The translations under genes were made by a program, and so were the position numbers. A DNA stretch of 64,000 bases from JAGVPT01 sp963772165. Its GTDB lineage: Bacteria > Bacteroidota > Ignavibacteria > UBA10030 > UBA8401. Below, piece after piece: positions 16,979-26,457 of the stretch (positions within the stretch are counted from its first letter, which is position 1; the number at the start of each line of letters is the position of its first letter). The notes under the pieces were generated by a model. That model was not told where the DNA came from and did not search any database. It saw nothing but the letters and a program-made list of their open reading frames with translations. The stretch is from positions 401,280 to 465,279 of the forward strand of contig CAVYWA010000009.1 of NCBI GenBank assembly GCA_963772165.1, read 5' to 3'.

Positions 16979-19900
16979 ATGAGATCCTTTAACCAACTCC
17001 TGCAAGAAAAAATCATCGTCTTCGACGGCGCAATGGGGACGAATATTCAGGTGCAAAACCTGAACGCCGATGATTTCGGCGGCGAACAGCTCAACGGCTG
17101 CAATGAATACCTCGTTGTCACAAAACCGTCGGCGGTAGAAAAAGTACACGCAGACTTTCTTTCCGCTGGAGTCGATGTTATTGAAACCGATTCATTCGGC
17201 TCTGCTTCGATCGTTCTTGCAGAATATAATCTCCAGGCACGCGCGCACGAGCTGAATTTTAAAGCTGCCGCAGTAGCGAAGAAGGTCGCGCAGCAATTCT
17301 CAACGTCGTCTCATCCGCGGTTCGTTGCCGGCTCAATGGGCCCGACGACAAAACTCCCCTCCCTCGGGCATATCACCTTTAGCGAGATGAGCAAGGCATA
17401 CTACGAGCAAGCAGCAGGTCTGGTCGAGGGCGGGGCCGACTTGCTGATTGTTGAAACGTGTCAGGACCTGCTGCAAACAAAATCGGCACTCGCGGCAATC
17501 TTTGAATACTTTGCCGATAAAAAGCTTCGCGTGCCGGTTGTCGCCTCGATCACGATCGAAACAATGGGGACGATGTTGATGGGAACGGAAATTGGAGCAG
17601 CCCTGACGGCGCTCGAACCATTCGACATCGACGTCATCGGTTTGAATTGTGCCACCGGCCCGAAGGAAATGTCGGACAACATTCGCTATCTTTGCTCGAC
17701 GTCTCCATTTCCGGTTTCTTGCATCCCGAATGCCGGCCTTCCCGAGAATGTCGGCGGGCACGCCCACTACCACCTCACGCCTGAAGAATTCGTCCAGTAT
17801 CTCGGTCACTTCGTCAAAAATTTGGGCGTCAGTGTCGTCGGCGGATGTTGCGGAACACGTCCCGAGCATCTCAAACAACTCGTCGCTGCCGTCGGAAATC
17901 TTTCCCCAAAGAAAAGGTCGGTGGATTTTATTCCGTCTGCTTCAAGTTTGTACATCAGCGCGCCGCTTCACATTGACCCGCCGCCTGTTATTGTGGGCGA
18001 GCGAACAAATGCAAACGGGTCGAAGAAATTTAAGGAACTGCTCCAGGCCGAAGATTATGATTCGATGGTTAACATGGCTAAGGAGCAGACTAAAGAAGGT
18101 GCCCATGTCCTTGATCTGTGCGTAGCGTACGTCGGTCGCGATGAAGTCCGGGACATAAAAGAAGCTGCGTTCCGCTTCAACACGCAAGTGACGCTGCCGA
18201 TCATGATCGATTCGACGGAGGCGCCGGTCATCGAACAGGCGCTCCAGCTTTTCGCAGGGAAATGCATCGTGAATTCCATCAACATGGAAGACGGTGAAGA
18301 ACGAATCAACAAAATTGTACCGATGTGCAAAAAGTACGGCGCCGCAGTGGTCGCCCTTACGATCGATGAGAAGGGGATGGCCAAAACGGCGACCGCAAAA
18401 CTCGAAGTCGCGAAGCGGATGCATAACCTGGCGGTGAAGAAATTCGGAATGAAGCCGGGGGATATTATTTTTGACACGCTCACATTTACACTCGGCAGCG
18501 GCGATGAGGAATTCCGCAAAGCGGGCATCGAGACAATCGAGGGAATTCGGTTGATAAAAAAAGAATTTCCCCGGGCAAAAACTCTTCTCGGCGTCAGCAA
18601 CATTTCATTCGGGTTGGCTCCCCATATTCGCCATGTCCTCAATTCTGTGTTTCTCCACTATGCCATCGAGGCGGGCCTCGACATGGCGATCGTGAACGCA
18701 CAAAAAATTATGCCCCTTTTCAAGATCGATGAACGCGGCCGGGAACTGTGCCGCCAGCTTGTTTTTGACGAACGAAAGTGGAACGGCGAGCAATGCGTTT
18801 TCGATCCGCTCACGGAGTTGATGGCGTATTATGCGGATAAGAAGGGGGAGGCAAAAAAGGAAAAGAAATCTCTCGGTTCGACTATTGAAGAGACCTTGAA
18901 GAACAGAATTGTGGAGGGGGATAAGCAGAATCTTCAAACCGATCTGGACGAGGCACTCAAACGCCATTCTGCCCTTGATATCATCAATAATATCCTGCTC
19001 GATGGGATGAAGGTCGTCGGCGATCTTTTCGGCAGCGGCGAGATGCAGCTGCCGTTCGTCCTTCAGTCCGCGGAGGTCATGAAGGCTGCCGTCTCATATC
19101 TCGAACAGTTCATGGAGAAATCCGAAAGCACAAGCAAAGGTTCGATGGTGCTTGCAACGGTGAAAGGCGACGTCCATGACATCGGAAAAAATCTCGTGGA
19201 TATCATCCTCACGAACAACGGCTATAAAGTCTACAACCTCGGGATCAAGCAGCCCGTAGAGAACATCATGCGGGCGTATGAGGATTACAAGGCCGATGCG
19301 ATCGGCATGAGCGGGCTTCTCGTGAAATCGACGCTCGTGATGAAAGAAAATCTTGAAGTATTGAACGAGCGGGGCTTGATCCCCCCCATCGTCCTGGGCG
19401 GCGCTGCATTGACGCGCCGTTATGTGGAACAGGATTTGCGCGGATTGTACAAAGGTCTGGTTGTTTATGCCAACGACGCGTTCGATGGATTGCATTTTAT
19501 GGAACAATTGAAGTTGAAAGGAATTTCGAGTTTCAAAGCAGCGGAGATTTTACCGACGACAATTGAGGAAGAGCCCGAAGAAATGCTGACCGGTTCCGAA
19601 GCAAAAATTGCCTTGATATTGAAGAAAGACACGGAGGCGGGAAGAATAATTTGGGCAAAAAGGGACGATACACAGATGCAGGCTTCGGGTCGTTCGAAAG
19701 TCTCCCCGAATGCCGTGATACCGGTTCCGCCGTTCTGGGGCACCCGTGTGGTTGAAAATATTCATCTCGATGCTGTGTTCCCCTACGTCAACGAAACTGC
19801 TCTCATCAAAGGACAATGGCAGGTTCGGAAAGGAAGGAAAACGGAATCGGAATACAAACAGTTCCTCGCGGAAAATATTTACCCCGAATTGGACCGGCTG

Positions 19901-20512
19901 AAACAACAGTGTGAAGCCGAGAATTTACTCGACCCAAAAGTGGTGTACGGGTATTTTCCCTGCCAATCCAACGGCGACGATTTGATTGTTTACGATGAGA
20001 ACCAGAATTCGGAGCGCGTACGCTTCACATTTCCGCGGCAGCAGGGGGACCGTAATTTATGTCTGTCGGATTATTTTGCATCGGTCGACTCCGGCCGAAT
20101 GGATGTTGTCGCATTTCACTTGGTGACAATGGGAGCGCGCGCATCGAAACATTCCGCGCAGCTGTTCGCGTCCAATAATTATAAAGAGTATCTTTACTTT
20201 CACGGGTTAAGTGTTGAATCGGCAGAGGCGTTAGCCGAGCTATGGCACAAAAAGATCCGCGAAGAACTAGGTATCGCCGCAAGCGATTCACCCGATATCA
20301 AACGGCTGTTCAGCCAGGGGTACCAGGGATCTCGTTACAGCTTCGGCTACCCTGCATGCCCGAACTTGGAAGATTCGACAAAACTTTTCGAGCTTCTACA
20401 ACCGGAGCGGATCGGCGTGAAGCTCTCGGAAGAATTTATGATCGAACCGGAACAATCAACGGACGCGATCATCGTCCATCATCCGGAAGCAAAGTATTTT
20501 AACATCAAATAA
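16979..20512 (+). CDS. metH: Cobalamin-dependent methionine synthase
   Basis: 1177 residues with all four MetH modules. The homocysteine-binding barrel (1-320) has zinc Cys in GLNCATGP and VVGGCCGTRPEHL. The pterin domain is at 330-600 (VGERTNANGSKKF). The cobalamin cap and Rossmann domains (640-860) carry the base-off His motif DVHDIGKNLVDIIL. The SAM-dependent reactivation domain (about 880-1177) has RYSFGYPACPNLED. It transfers methyl from methyl-tetrahydrofolate to homocysteine. No cobalamin riboswitch is recognisable in the 97 bases upstream. Confidence 0.97.
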   Translation: MRSFNQLLQEKIIVFDGAMGTNIQVQNLNADDFGGEQLNGCNEYLVVTKPSAVEKVHADFLSAGVDVIETDSFGSASIVLAEYNLQARAHELNFKAAAVAKKVAQQFSTSSHPRFVAGSMGPTTKLPSLGHITFSEMSKAYYEQAAGLVEGGADLLIVETCQDLLQTKSALAAIFEYFADKKLRVPVVASITIETMGTMLMGTEIGAALTALEPFDIDVIGLNCATGPKEMSDNIRYLCSTSPFPVSCIPNAGLPENVGGHAHYHLTPEEFVQYLGHFVKNLGVSVVGGCCGTRPEHLKQLVAAVGNLSPKKRSVDFIPSASSLYISAPLHIDPPPVIVGERTNANGSKKFKELLQAEDYDSMVNMAKEQTKEGAHVLDLCVAYVGRDEVRDIKEAAFRFNTQVTLPIMIDSTEAPVIEQALQLFAGKCIVNSINMEDGEERINKIVPMCKKYGAAVVALTIDEKGMAKTATAKLEVAKRMHNLAVKKFGMKPGDIIFDTLTFTLGSGDEEFRKAGIETIEGIRLIKKEFPRAKTLLGVSNISFGLAPHIRHVLNSVFLHYAIEAGLDMAIVNAQKIMPLFKIDERGRELCRQLVFDERKWNGEQCVFDPLTELMAYYADKKGEAKKEKKSLGSTIEETLKNRIVEGDKQNLQTDLDEALKRHSALDIINNILLDGMKVVGDLFGSGEMQLPFVLQSAEVMKAAVSYLEQFMEKSESTSKGSMVLATVKGDVHDIGKNLVDIILTNNGYKVYNLGIKQPVENIMRAYEDYKADAIGMSGLLVKSTLVMKENLEVLNERGLIPPIVLGGAALTRRYVEQDLRGLYKGLVVYANDAFDGLHFMEQLKLKGISSFKAAEILPTTIEEEPEEMLTGSEAKIALILKKDTEAGRIIWAKRDDTQMQASGRSKVSPNAVIPVPPFWGTRVVENIHLDAVFPYVNETALIKGQWQVRKGRKTESEYKQFLAENIYPELDRLKQQCEAENLLDPKVVYGYFPCQSNGDDLIVYDENQNSERVRFTFPRQQGDRNLCLSDYFASVDSGRMDVVAFHLVTMGARASKHSAQLFASNNYKEYLYFHGLSVESAEALAELWHKKIREELGIAASDSPDIKRLFSQGYQGSRYSFGYPACPNLEDSTKLFELLQPERIGVKLSEEFMIEPEQSTDAIIVHHPEAKYFNIK

Positions 20513-20516
20513 AACG

Positions 20517-20566
20517 AACCGCCAAAACGCTGAGAAAATCATTCTTTGCGTCTTGGCGGTTTAAAT
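20517..20566. repeat. Palindromic element between metH and gpmA
   Basis: AACCGCCAAAACGC faces GCGTCTTGGCGGTTT in inverted orientation with a short A/T loop. It resembles the elements at 14005 and 33530. It may act as a transcription terminator for metH as well as a dispersed repeat. Confidence 0.5.
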
Positions 20567-20599
20567 CCATATCCAATCACCAAACGAAGAACTACGACA

Positions 20600-21235
20600 A
20601 TGGCAAACCTTATTCTCATTCGCCACGGCGAATCTCAATGGAATCTTGAAAATCGTTTCACCGGCTGGGTAGACGTTCCCCTTTCGCCGAAGGGAGAACA
20701 AGAAGCCCGTGCAGCAGGGGAAAAACTCAAAACGTACAAATTCGATGAAGCGTTTTGCTCCGTCCTTCAACGGGCAAAAAAAACCTTGTCGATCATTATG
20801 CAAGTGACAGGCCACCCTCCGATTCCGACAGAGTTTAATCAGGCACTGAACGAACGGCACTACGGGGCGCTCCAAGGGCTCAACAAAGAAGAGACCGCGA
20901 AGAAGTACGGAAAAGAACAAGTGCATATCTGGCGGCGCAGCTATGATGTCCCGCCGCCCAAAGATAAAACCGAGCTGAATCCCGAAGGGATCAGTGAAAG
21001 CCTCAAAGATACTGCTGCCCGAACTTTGCCGTACTGGAATGAGAAAATTTTTCCCGAGATCCTCAAAGGGAAGAATATTATCGTAGCGGCTCACGGCAAC
21101 AGCTTGCGTTCAATCGTCATGCACCTGGACAATCTGACAAAAGAACAGGTTCTTGAGTTGAACATCCCGACCGGGGCGCCTCTTTTATATGTGTTCGACA
21201 AGACTGGGAAAATTCTGGAACACCGTTATTTATAG
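20600..21235 (+). CDS. gpmA: 2,3-bisphosphoglycerate-dependent phosphoglycerate mutase
   Basis: 211 residues from the ATG at 20600; an upstream in-frame TTG would add 18 residues outside the family. The catalytic phospho-His lies in LIRHGESQWN (residues 5-14), followed by NRFTGWVDVPLSPKGEQEA. ERHYGALQGLNKEE and the second active-site His in AHGNSLRSIVMHLD complete the site. It interconverts 3- and 2-phosphoglycerate in glycolysis. It is slightly shorter than E. coli GpmA. Confidence 0.93.
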   Translation: MANLILIRHGESQWNLENRFTGWVDVPLSPKGEQEARAAGEKLKTYKFDEAFCSVLQRAKKTLSIIMQVTGHPPIPTEFNQALNERHYGALQGLNKEETAKKYGKEQVHIWRRSYDVPPPKDKTELNPEGISESLKDTAARTLPYWNEKIFPEILKGKNIIVAAHGNSLRSIVMHLDNLTKEQVLELNIPTGAPLLYVFDKTGKILEHRYL

Positions 21236-21265
21236 GATTCCCGCTCACAAGAAGGTATTTTTTAG

Positions 21266-21664
21266 TTGAAATTTCAGCCGGAATTTACTATACTTTCTGA
21301 AAGAGAAAGATTCGAAAAGGGTGTCGAGTTGTTCAACAACCGCCGCTTTTTTGAATGCCACGATGTTCTTGAAGACATATGGATGGAATGGAGAGGAAAC
21401 GATCGAACGTTTTTTCAAGGAATCATTCATATCGCTGTCGGCTTTTACCATCTCGACAACGAAAATTATCGAGGCTCACGCAGCCAGTTCTCGAAAGGGA
21501 TTGCGAAGCTCGAGCGGTTTCAGCCTGCGTATTACGGCATCGAACTAAAAACTTTTTTAACGCAAACGTCGCAATGCCTTCAATGGGTGATGCAGCGCGA
21601 GCAGGGCCTGGAGATGGAACCGTTCAACGCAACGTTGATTCCGACCATACAGTTTGTGAAATAA
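21266..21664 (+). CDS. DUF309 domain protein
   Basis: 132 residues with a TTG start and an upstream AAGAAGG. The DUF309 hallmark is FNNRRFFECHDVLEDIWMEWRG (about residues 20-41), followed by FFQGIIHIAVGFYHLDNENYRGS. The family is a small all-helical protein of unknown function, widespread in bacteria and archaea, sometimes near metabolic genes. It lies 30 bases after gpmA. Confidence 0.8.
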   Translation: MKFQPEFTILSERERFEKGVELFNNRRFFECHDVLEDIWMEWRGNDRTFFQGIIHIAVGFYHLDNENYRGSRSQFSKGIAKLERFQPAYYGIELKTFLTQTSQCLQWVMQREQGLEMEPFNATLIPTIQFVK

Positions 21665-21705
21665 TAATCAATGCGAATACTTTACGATAAGAAGGAGATA
21701 GATTT

Positions 21706-22044
21706 ATGGCCACAATGATCACCGAGGAGTGTATTAACTGCGGCGCGTGCGAGCCGGAATGTCCGAACACGGCAATTTACGCGGGCGGAGCTCAATGGGA
21801 ATTTAAAGGAACGATGCACGATGCATTATCGAACGATTTTTACTACATCGTTCCCGAAAAATGCACGGAGTGTGTTGGACATTTCGACCAGGAACAGTGC
21901 GCAGCCGTGTGCCCGGTTGATTGCTGCGTACCGGACCCGAACCATGTGGAAAGCGAAGACGTTTTGTTCCAGCGGGCGAAGGAGATTCATCCGGAGCGGG
22001 CCTTTACCGACCTTGCCGCCGCAACATCGCATTTTAGAAAATAA
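21706..22044 (+). CDS. YfhL-type 2[4Fe-4S] ferredoxin
   Basis: 112 residues. First cluster ligands are CINCGACEPECP (residues 9-20). The second set, with the insertion typical of Allochromatium-type ferredoxins, is CTECVGHFDQEQCAAVCPV (about 53-71). A strong AAGGAG site precedes the ATG. It should act as a soluble low-potential electron carrier. A terminator follows. Confidence 0.9.
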   Translation: MATMITEECINCGACEPECPNTAIYAGGAQWEFKGTMHDALSNDFYYIVPEKCTECVGHFDQEQCAAVCPVDCCVPDPNHVESEDVLFQRAKEIHPERAFTDLAAATSHFRK

Positions 22045-22063
22045 CAGCTGTCGATAGTCACAG

Positions 22064-22100
22064 AGGTCGGTTCATTCTTCGGAAGGGCCGACCTTTTTTG
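22064..22100 (+). terminator. Rho-independent terminator after ferredoxin
   Basis: AGGTCGG (22064-22070) pairs with CCGACCT (22088-22094), followed directly by a T run. Confidence 0.75.
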
Positions 22101-22129
22101 TTTCGTGTTCATTGTGGAAATCTGGAGTT

Positions 22130-22975
22130 ATGAACGTCGGCGGTTATGAAATTCACTCGATTGAAACCGGGCGCTTTGCGCTCGACGGCGGCGCGATGTT
22201 CGGGGTTGTGCCGTGGGTGTTTTGGTCGAAAACAAATCCTCCCGATGCCCGCAATCGCATCACGCTTGCCGCACGGTGCCTTCTTCTCATCGGCAACGGC
22301 AAGGTCATCCTTGTCGACACCGGTAACGGAACGAAATGGCCGGAAAAGCTGAAAGATATTTATCGCCTCGATAACACGCACTTCGATCTGGAACGATCTC
22401 TTGCGGAACGCGGAGTTGCTCCAGACGAAGTTACCGACGTTATTCTGACCCATTTCCACTTCGATCATTGCGGCGGTGGTACGAAAATTATCGACGGAAA
22501 AGCCGTTCCGACATTCCGGAATGCCGCGTATTATGTTCAGCGTGAGCACTGGAATTTGTCGCAGCACCCGACCGAGAAAGACCGCGGCAGCTTTATGAAA
22601 GAAGATTTTATGCTGCTGCACGAAAGCGGAATGTTGACGTTTGTTGACGGAGAGAAAGAGTTATTTCCCGGCGTCCGCATGGTTGTCTGCAACGGGCACA
22701 CCTCCGCACAGCAGCTGCCGTTGATCTCCGACGCTTCCGCAAAAATTCTTTTCTGTTGCGATTTGGTGCCGACGGTGTCGCACATCCCATTTCCATACAT
22801 CATGGGGTATGACGTCCGCCCGCTTGTCACACTGGAAGAAAAAAAGAGTATTCTGCCGAAAGCCGAAAAAGAGGGATGGATTCTCTTTCTCGAACACGAC
22901 CCGGACACCGAAGCCGTTACGCTGAAACAGGGAGAAAAGGGATTCGTCGTCGATAAAAAATTATTGCTGGAGTAA
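22130..22975 (+). CDS. Metallo-beta-lactamase-fold hydrolase
   Basis: 281 residues from the ATG with GGAG 4 bases upstream; an in-frame TTG 18 bases earlier is less likely. The zinc signature HFHFDHCGG, the later ligand His in CNGHTSAQQLP and the Asp in CCDLVPTVSHIP identify the MBL fold. It resembles lactonase or quorum-quenching-like hydrolases (VVPWVFWSK near the start), but the substrate is unknown. It starts a close run with the Rieske and queG genes. Confidence 0.85.
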   Translation: MNVGGYEIHSIETGRFALDGGAMFGVVPWVFWSKTNPPDARNRITLAARCLLLIGNGKVILVDTGNGTKWPEKLKDIYRLDNTHFDLERSLAERGVAPDEVTDVILTHFHFDHCGGGTKIIDGKAVPTFRNAAYYVQREHWNLSQHPTEKDRGSFMKEDFMLLHESGMLTFVDGEKELFPGVRMVVCNGHTSAQQLPLISDASAKILFCCDLVPTVSHIPFPYIMGYDVRPLVTLEEKKSILPKAEKEGWILFLEHDPDTEAVTLKQGEKGFVVDKKLLLE

Positions 22976-22983
22976 AGGAACCA

Positions 22984-23301
22984 TTGCAAGAGCATAGAGT
23001 TGCAAGAGTGCAAGATGTAAGGGAAAAGAAAGGCTTCCTTGCAAAAGTGAATGGTGAAGAAATTTCCGTGTTCAACATCGAGGGGAAATTTTTTGCCATC
23101 GGCAACGTTTGCCCTCACCAGCACTTTTCTAAATTGCACGACGGAGAAATAATAGGTTTTACCGTTACCTGCCCGATGCATGGCTGGACGTACGATCTGC
23201 GCACCGGTATTTCGACAAACGCCGGCGGAAAAGTCAAAACGTACAAAGTAGAGATACGAAGGGATGAGGTTTTTATTCTGAGCCATGGCGACGCTGACTG
23301 A
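22984..23301 (+). CDS. Rieske-type [2Fe-2S] ferredoxin
   Basis: 105 residues with a TTG start 9 bases after the MBL gene. The two ligand pairs are CPHQHF (about 39-44) and CPMHGW (about 60-65), as in small Rieske ferredoxins (NirD/BphA3-like). It probably passes electrons to an oxygenase or reductase elsewhere. The last 17 bases overlap queG. Confidence 0.88.
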   Translation: MQEHRVARVQDVREKKGFLAKVNGEEISVFNIEGKFFAIGNVCPHQHFSKLHDGEIIGFTVTCPMHGWTYDLRTGISTNAGGKVKTYKVEIRRDEVFILSHGDAD

Positions 23302-24196
23302 ACAAATAAAAGAGAAAGCGCTGGAGCTCGGTTTCAGCAAGATCGGCATTGCAAAAGCTGAACCGTTGACGGAGGACGGCAAGCGCCTTGAAGAATGGCT
23401 GCATCGCCGGTACCAGGCTTCGATGGGATGGATGGAAAAGAACGTGGAAAAAAGGATCGATCCGGAGAATATCGTTCCGGGTGCTCGGTCTGTTATCTCC
23501 GTTGCGGCAAATTATTACACCGACGTCGAACATCGCCCGAATGCAGAGGAAGGGAAAATTTCCCGCTACGCATGGGGGGACGATTATCATATTCTCGTCA
23601 CCGAGCGAATCAAAAAGCTGTTTGCATGCATCAAACACATGGCACCGGATTCGAACGGACGCTACTATGTTGATACCGGCCCGGTGATGGACAAAGTGTG
23701 GGCGGAACGCGCCGGAATCGGATGGAGAGGAAAACATACCAACCTCATCACAAAAGATTTCGGTTCGTGGGTGTTTCTCGGAGAAATAATTTCTACGCTG
23801 GCACTTGAGTACGATACTCCGATGGAGGACTTCTGCGGCTCATGTACGGCCTGCCTTGACGCATGCCCGACAAAAGCGATTGTTGAGCCGTACGTCGTCG
23901 ATTCGAACAAATGCATCTCTTACCTGACGATCGAGCATGAAGGTGAAATTGATACATCGCTGGAACCTCTGTTCGACCAGTGGGTATACGGATGTGACAC
24001 ATGCCAAGATGTCTGCCCGTGGAATAAATATCAGAAACCAACGCGCGACAAGGAATTTTTCCCACGTGACGGGAACGTTGCCCCCTCTCTCGATGGTTTA
24101 ACTATCATTGACGCAGGAAGAATTTTCGAGGAAGGTTCAGCAAAAGCCCCGTTAAACGAACAAAACGGGAGGGGATGGTCCGCAATGCGACGATAG
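23285..24196 (+). CDS. queG: Epoxyqueuosine reductase
   Basis: 303 residues. The cobalamin-binding N-half includes ISRYAWGDDYH and YVDTGPVMDKVWAERAGIGWRGKHTNL. Two [4Fe-4S] sets follow: CGSCTACLDACP and CDTCQDVCPWN. QueG reduces epoxyqueuosine to queuosine in tRNA, the last modification step. The HEAT-repeat tail of longer homologues is absent. It overlaps the Rieske gene. Confidence 0.93.
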   Translation: MATLTEQIKEKALELGFSKIGIAKAEPLTEDGKRLEEWLHRRYQASMGWMEKNVEKRIDPENIVPGARSVISVAANYYTDVEHRPNAEEGKISRYAWGDDYHILVTERIKKLFACIKHMAPDSNGRYYVDTGPVMDKVWAERAGIGWRGKHTNLITKDFGSWVFLGEIISTLALEYDTPMEDFCGSCTACLDACPTKAIVEPYVVDSNKCISYLTIEHEGEIDTSLEPLFDQWVYGCDTCQDVCPWNKYQKPTRDKEFFPRDGNVAPSLDGLTIIDAGRIFEEGSAKAPLNEQNGRGWSAMRR

Positions 24197-24318
24197 TGAA
24201 AAATGCAAACAAACAATTAAAAGGGAAAAGTTAAAAATCTTCATTTTGCACATTGGGCTTTTTCGATTTTTACTTTTTCATTTTTAACTTTTCAACGATA
24301 TAAAAATCAGAAAAAAAT

Positions 24319-24948
24319 ATGGCAGACAATCATCGTAAAGTCATCATCATCGGTTCGGGTCCCGCAGGACTCACAGCAGCGGTCTACGCCGGAAGAGCAA
24401 ATTTACGCCCGCTCGTTTTCGAAGGCCTGCAACCGGGCGGCCAGCTGACAATCACGACCGAAGTCGAGAACTATCCCGGTTTTCCGAAGGGGATCATGGG
24501 CCCGGAAATGATGGAATTATTCCGCGAGCAGGCACAGCGTTTCGGCGCTGATACGCAATTCAAAGAAGTCACTGCGGTCGATTTCTCCAAGCGTCCTTTT
24601 AAAGTCGTTGTGGATGACAAGGATTTTTTCGGCGACACAGTGATCGTCGCAACCGGAGCTTCGGCCAAGCTCCTCAAGATTCCTTCCGAGGCCATCTATA
24701 TGGGATACGGCGTCTCTGCCTGTGCCACGTGTGACGGTTTCTTTTTTAAAAATCAGGAGGTGTTTGTTGTCGGCGGCGGGGACACTGCGATGGAAGAAGC
24801 AAACTTTCTCACAAAATTCGCGTCGAAAGTAACAATCGTTCATCGCCGCGATCAATTCCGTGCATCGAAAATTATGCAAGAACGAGTACCTGAAGAATCC
24901 GAAAGTCTCCGTCGTATGGAATTCGATCGTCGACGAAGTGCTTGGTGA
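24319..24948 (+). CDS. trxB: Thioredoxin reductase, N-terminal part (frameshifted)
   Basis: The FAD motif IIGSGPAGLTAAVYAGRA, the GGQLTITTEVENYPGFP segment, the redox-active CATCDG and the NADPH motif VVGGGDTAMEEA are all intact. After RASKIMQERV (about residue 190) the frame shifts. The sequence GTACCTG would read RVLKNPKV if one C were removed at about 24889. Residues after QERV are artefact. As trxB is normally essential, consensus error is the likeliest cause. Two AT-rich inverted stretches precede it (24226-24292). Confidence 0.85.
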   Translation: MADNHRKVIIIGSGPAGLTAAVYAGRANLRPLVFEGLQPGGQLTITTEVENYPGFPKGIMGPEMMELFREQAQRFGADTQFKEVTAVDFSKRPFKVVVDDKDFFGDTVIVATGASAKLLKIPSEAIYMGYGVSACATCDGFFFKNQEVFVVGGGDTAMEEANFLTKFASKVTIVHRRDQFRASKIMQERVPEESESLRRMEFDRRRSAW

Positions 24949-25270
24949 ACAGCTCAATGGAAAGAAAACCGTCACCGGTCTCAAGTTGAAGAATGTCACA
25001 ACGGGAGCCATCACTTCCGTAAAAGCCGATGGATTATTTATGGCTATCGGACATCAACCGAATACTCAGATTTTCAAAGGCATTCTCGAAATGGATCAAA
25101 AGGAATATTTGAAAGTTCAGCCGGGTTCGACACGGACGAATATTCCCGGCGTTTTTGCAGCGGGGGACGTTGCGGATTCATACTACCGCCAAGCAATCAC
25201 GGCGGCAGGAAGCGGCTGCATGGCCGCTATCGATGCCGAAAGATTTTTGGAAGCGGAAGGGATTCACTGA
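24860..25270 (+). CDS. trxB: Thioredoxin reductase, C-terminal part (frameshifted)
   Basis: True coding begins at about 24891 with LKNPKVSVVWNSIVDEVLGE and continues through ADGLFMAIGHQPNT and the FAD-binding NIPGVFAAGDVADSYYRQAI to AAIDAERFLEAEGIH. Joined to the upstream half it gives a normal TrxB of about 315 residues. Confidence 0.85.
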   Translation: MHRKLCKNEYLKNPKVSVVWNSIVDEVLGEQLNGKKTVTGLKLKNVTTGAITSVKADGLFMAIGHQPNTQIFKGILEMDQKEYLKVQPGSTRTNIPGVFAAGDVADSYYRQAITAAGSGCMAAIDAERFLEAEGIH

Positions 25271-25280
25271 CAATTCCCCC

Positions 25281-25352
25281 ACCCTCAGTCCCTCTCCCTA
25301 TGGGAGAAGGATGCCCCGACAAAGTCGGGACAAGGAGAGGGGGCCTTTTTCT
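25281..25352 (+). terminator. Large nested hairpin after trxB
   Basis: CCCTCTCCCTATGGGAG on the left and GGAGAGGGGGCC on the right enclose the inner hairpin CCCCGACAAAGTCGGGAC, followed by a T run. It could terminate trxB. The CCTCTCC...GGAGAGG wording is also a common dispersed intergenic repeat. The rest of 25353-25576 shows no gene. Confidence 0.5.
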
Positions 25353-25576
25353 CATCTTCACCCCTCCGAATTTTTGTCACCTCGCCTGCCGTTCCTTCAT
25401 AAAAAAGTAGTTGATTTGTCATACTCTTTGCCAGCTTGTCTGTTAGCAGCAATTCTCTATTTCTGCCCCCCTTCTCAATTCCTTCAAATTTCAAGTATTT
25501 TGTTTGGCATGTCGTTTGAAAGTTAATACGGCATTACTGAACACCAAACAAATCAATAAAAAAACAGGAGGTAGAT

Positions 25577-26011
25577 ATGTTGTTCCGGTATGAACCAATA
25601 GTTTTTGAAGAATTGTTTTCACCTGCGGCTCCGGTCGAGTGGGCGTTTCCCGATGTGTTCGCTCGGTTCGCCGTCGTTGATCGAACGAACGATTATCCGT
25701 CCGTTACCGTCGCAGAAGATAAAGATGGAGTGCATGTCGTCGCGGAGATTCCGGGAATTCCAAAAGAAGATGTGAAGCTTCAGCTTCATGATGGAACGCT
25801 CACGATCAGTGGCGAAAGGAAGTCGCCCGAAAAGGCAGACGATGCAGAAGTGCTTCGCCGGGAAATTCGGTATGGGACATTCTCTCGGACAATTCAATTG
25901 CCTGAGAGTATCGATACGGAAAAAGTCACGGCTGATTATGCCAACGGCGTGCTGCGGATTGCGATTCCTAAACGTGAAGCGGCAAAACCAAAAGAGATTT
26001 CTATTCGTTAA
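25577..26011 (+). CDS. Hsp20 small heat-shock protein, copy 1
   Basis: 144 residues with an AGGAGG site. The alpha-crystallin domain (about 40-144) contains VHVVAEIPGIPKEDVKLQLHDG, a GERK loop and the ANGVLRIAIPK signature ending the domain. It is an ATP-independent holdase. It is first of three tandem, divergent hsp20 genes; the spacing of 20 and 39 bases implies one transcript. Confidence 0.9.
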   Translation: MLFRYEPIVFEELFSPAAPVEWAFPDVFARFAVVDRTNDYPSVTVAEDKDGVHVVAEIPGIPKEDVKLQLHDGTLTISGERKSPEKADDAEVLRREIRYGTFSRTIQLPESIDTEKVTADYANGVLRIAIPKREAAKPKEISIR

Positions 26012-26031
26012 AGACAAAGGAGAATGACAGA

Positions 26032-26418
26032 ATGACACAGGAAATTGAAAAAGGAAAAATCAACGGAGAAGAATCGACCACAACAGGCACGGTCCGCGTT
26101 CTTCGACCGGCGGTCGATATCCAGGAATTAGCGGATTCGTACGTTGTGCGGCTCGATATCCCGGGAGCTGAAAAGGAAAGTATCGCTGCTCAAATCGATA
26201 AGTCGACGTTAACCGTTTCGGCGAAAATTCAGGAACGGTTTAAACAAGAGACCGGGATAGCGTATGACGGTTCGCTGCCGACGGAATACCGCCGGGAATT
26301 TTCGATTGCCGATGACGTGGAAACCCAGGCAGTCGATGCGGCCTACGAATTAGGTGTTTTGAAAATTACATTGAAGAAAAAACAACAGTTTCTGCCAAAA
26401 GAAATAAAAATCGCATAA
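26032..26418 (+). CDS. Hsp20-like protein, copy 2 (divergent)
   Basis: 128 residues with the alpha-crystallin pattern VRLDIPGAEKESIAAQIDKSTLTVSAK and ELGVLKITLKKK. The usual A-x-GVL end motif has YELGVL instead. It is more divergent than its neighbours and lacks a long N-terminal arm, which may limit oligomer formation. It lies between the two other hsp20 genes. Confidence 0.85.
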   Translation: MTQEIEKGKINGEESTTTGTVRVLRPAVDIQELADSYVVRLDIPGAEKESIAAQIDKSTLTVSAKIQERFKQETGIAYDGSLPTEYRREFSIADDVETQAVDAAYELGVLKITLKKKQQFLPKEIKIA

Positions 26419-26457
26419 TACTCTTAAAGGCTTGTTTTTGAAGAAAGGAGAATTACG

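Noticed and set aside
20546..20599. Longer N-terminus for gpmA
   Set aside because: The 18 extra residues fall inside the palindromic element and before the conserved family start.
25504..25520. Sigma-54-like site TTGGCATGTCGTTTGAA upstream of hsp20
   Set aside because: Spacing is right, but the -12 element has GA instead of the near-invariant GC, and no enhancer site or regulator is seen.
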